Positions 53,694-61,300 of a stretch of DNA of 64,000 nucleotides are shown in pieces. The stretch's first letter is position 1. The number at the start of each line of letters is the position of its first letter. Source of the stretch: 2-01-FULL-45-10 sp964433975 (GTDB lineage: Bacteria; Omnitrophota; Gorgyraeia; 2-01-FULL-45-10); NCBI GenBank assembly GCA_964433975.1, contig CAYSSS010000002.1:52346-116345 (forward strand). The letters are read 5' to 3'. The notes below the pieces were generated by a model that was given only the letters and a program-made list of their open reading frames with translations, had not been told where the DNA came from and ran no database searches. The position numbers were made by a program, and so were the translations under genes.

Positions 53694-56600
53694 GTGATTT
53701 CAGACAAGTCGCCCGGATCGGACGAGTATCTAGTGAAGTACCTGCCGGATGATTATAGACCAGTCGCCAGTATAAGCACGACTGTCGATGCTAAATTGGC
53801 GGAAGCCGTAAAGGATGCCAGGCTTACATTTGTGATGATAAAGCCGGATGGTATGAAAGACCTCGATGCGATATTATCGAAATTGAATGGAAATAACGAA
53901 CGGGATATAGTCTATCAAAGCCAGCCGATTAGACTAATAAGGGAAACAGCCGAACAATTTTATAAGGAATATGAAAAGAGGGATTTCTACGCTCCTCTTA
54001 TAAAGTACATGATGAGCGGCGAGGTCATACCCATATTGATACGCTCCAAAAAAGAAGATGCCATTAGTGATATAAGAGGTATCGTCGGCCCAATAACCGG
54101 CGTAGATAAAGCAACCGGCGGAAAAGTTCAAGGCACTATCCGGGGCGATATGATGACCGATTCTGACAGAAACAGCCAGCCAATCACCAATAGGATTCAC
54201 GCATCTGATAGTATTGCCAATGTAATCCGCGAAGCAAGTATAGTATTGGGTAAAGATAGGCTGGAAGAGGTGATTGCGGGACTTCAAAGAAAGGCGCTGA
54301 CTGGAGAAACTCAAGTAGCGCCGAAACCAACCATAAGCGAACCGATAGCCGAAGTTAAAGCGCCAGCTCAGACTTTTATTGTCAAGGCTATATTTAATTC
54401 TTTGACAGGAAAAATGTTTTCAATCGACCCTTTTGCCGCGATTCTTGCAGTGGGAGGTGCGGCTTCGGGCCTGGAATGGCTACGCGAATTTGTCTTTGAG
54501 CATGAAGGCATAACAGTTCTATTAGTGGTAACAGCAGTTATTGTTATAACTCTGTTGACCATTTTATTAAGTAATCGGCAAGATAAACTAGATGAAAAAC
54601 TTTTTGAGACAGATTCTATTATACAAAAAATACGTTCCAAAATTAGTCGTCCTCTTAGAATTGATGAAGCGCTAAAACTCAGAAAAGATGCTAAGCGCAT
54701 GATAGCACAGTATAGAGATTTTGATGTTTTTTATGCGCCCGCAGTGACCCATTATGAAAAAAATCCAGCAGCAAGCGATGAGTATTACTACGATTATGAT
54801 GGTCCTCCCAGAGTAGGTTTGGTAACTGACAAGCAAGAAGTTATAGAAATTATTGCACCAAAACCTATTAAAAATCCTGCTGAGCCAGTTATGTCGAAAG
54901 TCAGGGACGAGGTTGGCATAAAGTCCCTCCAGACAGATGAGGAAATAAATAAATTGCCGGTGTTATGTGCAGGTGCGTTAAATTCCCCACCCATTTCCAA
55001 GACAGTAAAGGATGTGTTTTCTGAAGAGGACCTTGTTAGGATACATAAATTGATCAAGGCTAATGATATCCATGCTGAAAAGGTCGTCCTGGAGCCCGTA
55101 CGTTGGGAACTCGATCCCGACTCTGATCGTTGGTTTGAAGGCAAGGTTTCGGTTAAATTGGTTCTCCAGGGACAAGGTGAAGAAGAAAAGCGAAGTATGA
55201 AGATCGGCGAGACTAGTTTTGCAATATTTGGAGGCTTTGGAGGGGATGGTCTTTGGCCGCAGAGGACCAACTACGATGATGTCGTATGTTGCTTATATCA
55301 TGTCAATATGTTTGATAGGCGACCAGTGAAACCAACGGCTATTTGGGACGTTTCACAAACGGACACGTCTATTCCTAAAACGACGCAGGAAGGTAAAAGC
55401 GACAAAAGCACGACGCTCAATTCCGTCAATCCCTTCGCCATCGGACTTGGCGTAGTTGGGATTGCCTCGATTCTCTCGACGCTGAAAGACTTCGCCTTCG
55501 CGCATCCGATAATCGCGGGAATCGCGGCGATCGGTGTAGTGGGGTTATTGGGAGTATTATATTTAGTGTTTTATATGATATCCAGCGATGGCTCTAATGA
55601 ACCTCCCCAATATGTCCCACTGTCGGAAGAAGAGCGTCTCATTGCTAGCAATGGTGGAGCATGGAATATTCGGGATGATGAGCGGGATGACGAGCTTGAG
55701 AGACTTCGTAATATCAAAAAATCTTTGGGTGAAATAGATGACAGAGACACTACTCTTCAGTCCATCAACCCCTTCGCCATCGGGCTTGGCGTAGTTGGGC
55801 TTGCTTCGATTCTCTCTGCGGCGAAAGACCTTGCCTTCGCGCACCCGATAATTGCGGGAGTCGTGGCGCTCGGTATAGGCGTAGCCGCATTCTTCGCGAT
55901 TTGGCGTATATTTTTCCCGATTAATTGGTATATATGGCGGATGAAAAGCAATAGTTATTCTGTCCAAACCAGTATTAGACATGCCTTGATAAAAATAGGT
56001 ACGCCAGCAGTTCCCTCTCTCATAAAAGCGTTAGCCAGCGAAGACCCTATTGTCCGAACAAACGCCGCATGGGCGCTAGGTGCGATAAAGGATCCCAGGG
56101 CCGTAGAATATCTTATAGAGTTATCCAAGGATAACAGTGATTCTTTCCAAGTCGCTAGCGCTGCTAAGGAAGCCCTGCGAACGATAAGAAGCGATGCTGC
56201 GCAGCAAGTCAAAGCCAGTAAAAACACCACCGCGAAGTTTATCACCATGATGGTGAATAAAGACTTGCAGGGATTGGATTTCAAAGATGTTGAAAAAGCG
56301 ATTGCAAGCGGGAAGACGGCTATTGCTGAAGTTTCGGTTGATTGGGCAAAGAAAATAAAAGAAACCTACCCCAACGACGTTTATACTATCTTTGTATCTC
56401 CTTTAAGTGAAGAGCAGATCAGAGAGCGAATGCAGAATAAAGGTCAGACTCGAGAAGAGGTTATTTTTGAGGAGATGAAAGAGCGGCAAAAAGAGCGCGC
56501 AGTAGAAAAGCCTACCAGTGAAGAGAAGCAACTCGCACGCGCTCAAGCAGCAGTTATAGAAATGACTCGGCAGAACGAATATGATACCGTTATTGTCAAC

Positions 56601-58298
56601 AGCGAACTAAAAGATTTAGAAAAAGACAATGCTCGATGGGCGGGTGACGAAGGAGCTAAAGTAGTTGCGCAATTTATGAGTGCCATTGATAATGCCAGAA
56701 AGTCTGGTAAGAAATTAATTCTATATTCCGGGCCTTCCGCCACGGGAAAAGGTCCTTTATGGAACCAAGTGAAGCAAAAACACGAAAATGAATTCTCCCG
56801 CATTGTTCTTTATACAACACGTGCTCCGCGCCCAGGTGAAGTAGAAGGAGTTGATTATTATTTTCGCACAGTGGAGCAGCTTTTACAGCCCGCGCTCATG
56901 GGCTCCGGGGAGGGGATGGGCCAAAAGGCAAACCTCATTGGCCCGAACTGCAAAATATTTCCTGAGAATGCCGATATAAGCGCGTCGACACTAGAGCAGG
57001 GTGCTCAAGCTTTGCGAGTTCCGGAAGGTAGTAAAATAACAGGTTTCACGATAAGAGGCGGCGCCTCGTACAAATCCGATTTCGCGGATTTAAGAGGCGG
57101 GGTAATGAAGTTTGATTCGGATCGTTCGAATATTCCAGTTGCGATCGAAGGGATCGAGATACCCAGCGCCAATACCCTTATGGATAGGAAAAGCTTGGAT
57201 AGAGCAATCGCAAAAAATGGTGCTGATAAAACTATTCCTTTTAAGCAAATCAATGCGAAGGGAGAAGAGCTGGTTTTGGTACACTCAAGCTACTGTCATC
57301 CAGATCAACTGCTTTTGCCGCAAGGATCCTTTACCAACACGTCTTTTAAGGCGGAGTTTAGCGGTTTCAAAGGGCATAGGGCTTTTGAAAACGGCGTACT
57401 CTACATAGAGGAAGATGAGTCAGCGAAAGAAAAGGCGGAAGGAAGAGTTTATATGGTTGTTCCTCCCGACACATGTAAGAGCGTTGTTATCAAGCTCAAA
57501 GAAGGCGGTTTTATAATAAGGCAAAAAGATCTTGCGCCCATCAATCTGGGGCAGGGTGGTGACGAACGGCAAGCCGCGCCGGCCACTAAGCAGTTATTCG
57601 ATCTCGTCGAGAAATCTGTCAAATACGACGGGGCAAAGGCCACGGCCGCACAGGCCGACGCCCACAGCATCATCGGCTCGGTGATCGTCCTGGCGAGAAA
57701 GGCCAAACTCGAAGGCCAAAATCTGGTTATAGGTCTTGAAACGGAGTGGATCCCGGGCATCAACGAAGGAACAGGCTACGGCTCACAACATGATGCCATG
57801 AATCTCCTATTAAAAGAGATAAAATCCATAGGAGACACATTGAGAGGGCTCGGTCTGGACAACGTTGAGGTCGTAGAGGGAAGCAGCCAGACGTTATCCG
57901 AAACATTGCTAGGCAAGGCTAAGTCGAATCTGTCAAATGTGGTTGTATTGGCGTCCGCCGGAACCATAAATTCGGCCAGCTTCGAGGCGTTGAGGAGCAC
58001 ACCTCAGGAAAAGAGGGCTTTCCTGGCAGGCGTGGACCCGTCCGACATGATGGAACATTATAAAGAGCATAAAAAAGATATGGAATTGATGGGGCAACTA
58101 CTTGAGATCAAAATAATGGAGATGTTATCCATAACGCTCCAACTTGCCGTCGGGAAGACGCCGCCGAATACACCGCTGATATTTTCATACGATGAGGTTC
58201 GCAGGATAGTTATATTCATGCCGAAGCCGGAAGCGGTAGATTATAGAGTGCTTGAAGACGCCAATAAAGGTAGGGTGGCCGCCTTACGGGCAGCATAA
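53694..58298 (+). CDS. Multidomain protein: NDP kinase, TM hairpins, HEAT, permuted guanylate kinase and shared C-terminal module
   Basis: Same frame as the preceding short gene, directly after its TGA; GTG at 53694 has no good Shine-Dalgarno. NDP kinase at residues about 40-200 (VMIKPDG, NRIHASDS, His169). Three copies of a membrane hairpin unit with PFA near its start (about 242-290, 576-620, 688-730). HEAT/PBS-type repeats (762-840). Guanylate kinase pieces in swapped order: the C-terminal half (861-973) precedes the N-terminal half (1002-1070), with GPSATGKG at 1013-1020 and TTRAPRPGEVEGVDYYF. A beta-rich part (1070-1285) follows, then the C-terminal module (1300-1534, Pro1510), closely related to the end of the 1643-aa protein. 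Without readthrough the product would lack the signal peptide. Confidence 0.85.
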   Translation: MISDKSPGSDEYLVKYLPDDYRPVASISTTVDAKLAEAVKDARLTFVMIKPDGMKDLDAILSKLNGNNERDIVYQSQPIRLIRETAEQFYKEYEKRDFYAPLIKYMMSGEVIPILIRSKKEDAISDIRGIVGPITGVDKATGGKVQGTIRGDMMTDSDRNSQPITNRIHASDSIANVIREASIVLGKDRLEEVIAGLQRKALTGETQVAPKPTISEPIAEVKAPAQTFIVKAIFNSLTGKMFSIDPFAAILAVGGAASGLEWLREFVFEHEGITVLLVVTAVIVITLLTILLSNRQDKLDEKLFETDSIIQKIRSKISRPLRIDEALKLRKDAKRMIAQYRDFDVFYAPAVTHYEKNPAASDEYYYDYDGPPRVGLVTDKQEVIEIIAPKPIKNPAEPVMSKVRDEVGIKSLQTDEEINKLPVLCAGALNSPPISKTVKDVFSEEDLVRIHKLIKANDIHAEKVVLEPVRWELDPDSDRWFEGKVSVKLVLQGQGEEEKRSMKIGETSFAIFGGFGGDGLWPQRTNYDDVVCCLYHVNMFDRRPVKPTAIWDVSQTDTSIPKTTQEGKSDKSTTLNSVNPFAIGLGVVGIASILSTLKDFAFAHPIIAGIAAIGVVGLLGVLYLVFYMISSDGSNEPPQYVPLSEEERLIASNGGAWNIRDDERDDELERLRNIKKSLGEIDDRDTTLQSINPFAIGLGVVGLASILSAAKDLAFAHPIIAGVVALGIGVAAFFAIWRIFFPINWYIWRMKSNSYSVQTSIRHALIKIGTPAVPSLIKALASEDPIVRTNAAWALGAIKDPRAVEYLIELSKDNSDSFQVASAAKEALRTIRSDAAQQVKASKNTTAKFITMMVNKDLQGLDFKDVEKAIASGKTAIAEVSVDWAKKIKETYPNDVYTIFVSPLSEEQIRERMQNKGQTREEVIFEEMKERQKERAVEKPTSEEKQLARAQAAVIEMTRQNEYDTVIVNSELKDLEKDNARWAGDEGAKVVAQFMSAIDNARKSGKKLILYSGPSATGKGPLWNQVKQKHENEFSRIVLYTTRAPRPGEVEGVDYYFRTVEQLLQPALMGSGEGMGQKANLIGPNCKIFPENADISASTLEQGAQALRVPEGSKITGFTIRGGASYKSDFADLRGGVMKFDSDRSNIPVAIEGIEIPSANTLMDRKSLDRAIAKNGADKTIPFKQINAKGEELVLVHSSYCHPDQLLLPQGSFTNTSFKAEFSGFKGHRAFENGVLYIEEDESAKEKAEGRVYMVVPPDTCKSVVIKLKEGGFIIRQKDLAPINLGQGGDERQAAPATKQLFDLVEKSVKYDGAKATAAQADAHSIIGSVIVLARKAKLEGQNLVIGLETEWIPGINEGTGYGSQHDAMNLLLKEIKSIGDTLRGLGLDNVEVVEGSSQTLSETLLGKAKSNLSNVVVLASAGTINSASFEALRSTPQEKRAFLAGVDPSDMMEHYKEHKKDMELMGQLLEIKIMEMLSITLQLAVGKTPPNTPLIFSYDEVRRIVIFMPKPEAVDYRVLEDANKGRVAALRAA
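56274..56900 (+). other. Guanylate kinase-like domain with swapped halves
   Basis: First comes ASGKTAIAEVSVDWAKKIKE, YTIFVSPLSEEQIRERM and EYDTVIVNSEL, the second half of guanylate kinase. After about 30 residues comes KKLILYSGPSATGKG, YTTRAPRPGEVEGVDYYF, the first half. The P-loop ends in KG where the family has KS or KT. Confidence 0.75.
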
Positions 58299-58357
58299 GT
58301 TAAAGAACAAAAAAGTTGGAATTTTTTCATTAATTCAGGCCATTACTGTGGTATAAT
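58299..58357 (+). promoter_or_regulatory. Promoter with conserved 18-bp upstream box (copy 3)
   Basis: Box GTTAAAGAACAAAAAAGT at 58299-58316 starts right after the preceding TAA stop. After 13 bp comes a weak -35 TTAATT (58330-58335), 16 bp, and TATAAT (58352-58357) with TG upstream. The ATG is 30 bp downstream with GGGGCGG at 58371-58377. Confidence 0.82.
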
Positions 58358-58386
58358 CTAGATATAAAAAGGGGCGGAAACTATCT

Positions 58387-61300
58387 ATGAGCCTATTTAA
58401 CTGTTTCATGAAGGCCGGGAGTTGTTACAAGAATGCTATGAAGATAGTAGTGTTAGCATCTATTATCATAGTATTAGCGTGTAATACCGCCTTTGCTGGT
58501 TTTGTCCCCGGATCGACCGCAGAGCAACTTCATCAGACGATAGCCTCCTCTTCCGCAAACAGCACAGCATTCACAAATCTCTACGGCCTTGCCATAAATC
58601 CGGATGACCCTGCCTATTCCGGTAAGATCATATCCATAGTTGAAAACCCGAATTTTACCACTATAGGCAACTATATAACATCGATGACAGGAGTGCATGC
58701 ACTGCATGGGCTGATAACAACTAATTCCCTGGAGGCTGCGTTCCTGGCCATTTACGGAATAAACGCGACGCTATCAGATGACGCGTACTTGCAGCAATTA
58801 TACGCGCTGGTCGGCATTTCCGGATTTGATCCGGTTGAGTTTACCGCAGCGCTGCAGAATGTGGCCGACCTGCACGTGGCTCTGGCAACCCGCAGAACTC
58901 TCTTTGCGCAGGCATACAGTATCGCTACGACCGACCAAGATCCGGTTGCAAATACCGCTTATCGGGATAAGCTTTTCGAAATAGTAGGCGACCATAACTA
59001 TAATCAGGCTAGTTTTATCAATGCTCTCATAAGCGCGCAGACACTTCATGATGCGCTTGGTAGTTTGCGTAATGATTTCAACACCATTTATGGCATAGCG
59101 GTCGTAGACCAGGTCTTAAGCAATTCAGTCTATAGGAACAGGCTCTCTTCAATATACGGAGATCCCTCGTTCAATCAGGCGACATACTTAACCAACCTCC
59201 CGAAGGCTTCTGATCTTCATGGCGGGCTGGATCCCTATCGCGATCCATTCGAAAATGCGTATGGGATACCGGTAGCCGACCAGAATCCGGTAACCAATGT
59301 CACCTACAGAGACTACCTCTTCAGCATAGTCGGATCACCGGGTTATAACCAGACAGCATTCCTGACCAATCTTAACGCAAACCAGGAGCTTCATAACGCG
59401 CTTTCTACACTCAGGCCCGAGTTCGAGATAATATACGGCATCGCGGTAATGGACCAGGTCCTGCATAACAGTCCCTACGTCACTATCCTTTTTGCGATAA
59501 GAGGCGACCCCGGTTATGATCAAGCCGTATTTTTAGCCGCAATGCAGAAAGCGGCAGATCTGCACCAGGCGCTGGCGTCATACAGAGACCTCTTTGAACA
59601 GAAGTACGGTATCGCCATAGCAGATCAGGACCCGGTGAATAATATCGCCTACAGGAACAAGTTGTACGAGATAATCGGCGGGCCCGGATACGTAAAGGAT
59701 GATTTCCTAAAAGAACTTATACAAGGCCAGCCGATATTCCAGAATATGCTGAACGTGCTTCAAGCGGATGCGGACGCCAGAGCGGCGATATTGACCCTTC
59801 AAGGTGTTACGATACCTGTTCCGTGGCCGGCCAATCCGACCCAGGCCCAATGGGACGCGGTATATGGTCTCATATATCAGGCTGACGGCAGCCTGCAAGC
59901 CAATGCTAACGATCCGGCAAGAACGATGGAAGGATTGAAGCTGGCGGCCGCCATGTTGACGGCGCTGCGCGCAGATCCTACGGCGCTTACCGCCATCCAG
60001 ACGCTGATGAGCGTAACTTTGCCTTTGACGGGGCCGCTGAATGCGGAACAGTCCGCGCTCATATACACTTTTATCTACCAGGCGGACGGCTCATATCAGC
60101 CGTATGCCAATGATCCCGCACAGGCCATAGCGAGCTTTACAGCGGCATTGTCACTTAATGACGCATTAATAGCCGCCGGATTAAAGCCGGCATTTATGAA
60201 TTTGTTCGGCGCAGACTATGTGAAGGCATTATTTGATGTTACCGGCGATCCCGCCTTTAGCCAGGGAAGCTTCATGACTGTCATGCCGAAAGCATCGAAT
60301 TTGAACGATGCGATCATCGCAGGCGGCCTTCAAGTCGCGTTTACGAATCTATTCGGCAACGATTATACGAAATCTCTCTTCGATCTGACCGGCGATCCTT
60401 TATTTGACCAGGCGGCATTCATTGCAGCACTGCCTAAGGCAAGCGCTCTGAATGACGCGATAATCACCAATAACTTCGGGCCCTTATTCCTTGAAGTCTA
60501 TGGCGTTAGCGTAGGGTCGAGCGCTTATATAGGCAAGATGTTTGACATAACGGGGGATCCGTTATACGACCTGACCGTCTTTATGACGGCCCTGCCAAAA
60601 ATAAAATTACTGAATGATGCGCTACAGATCGCCACTGCCGAGCAAAAGGCGGCGTTTACAGCCGTTTACGGCATCTCGCCAACATACGGATTTGATAATC
60701 CTGATTACCGGAATCTGTTATTCAGCATTGTCGGAGGCAGCACATTTGATATCAATGATATAGACGGATTTTTGACGGGCGTCGAAAGAACGGTAAATCT
60801 GCATTACGCCCTCATGGCCATGACTCAAGGTCAGGATGATTCCTTCGGCAACCTCTACAGCGTGACTGTGCAGGGCGCGTTAAATACGAAGCGAGAGGGC
60901 CTCTTCTACAGAAATATGCCTACGAGCGGAGAGCGCACTTTCTTAAATCCGCTTTCGGGCACCGATTACACATGGGTCGATTTTGACGCAAGAGCCGGCG
61001 ATAACGCGTGGCTGGCGATGGGCCAACTCCAGATATATTATCAGAAATACGGAGCTTCGTACGATCCAGAGAAGATGGAGATGGCGCTTGCCGAAAGGAT
61101 AGCCAGAGCCGCTATGGACCTCATAGTGACCGATTCGATAGGCGGCTTGAGAATGAGCAGAGGCACCGACGTCATATCGACAGAGAACGTCATCTCGTGG
61201 TATGCGTCATTCAAGATGCTTTACGAAATTACCGGAAGAGCCGAGTACCTTACGGCCATGAATAAGATGCTGCAGTTTCTCACGAATGTTTATAACACCG

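Noticed and set aside
61008..61265. Plus-strand 85-codon frame inside the repeat protein
   Set aside because: It is an out-of-frame shadow of the barrel domain, whose motifs are read in the other frame.
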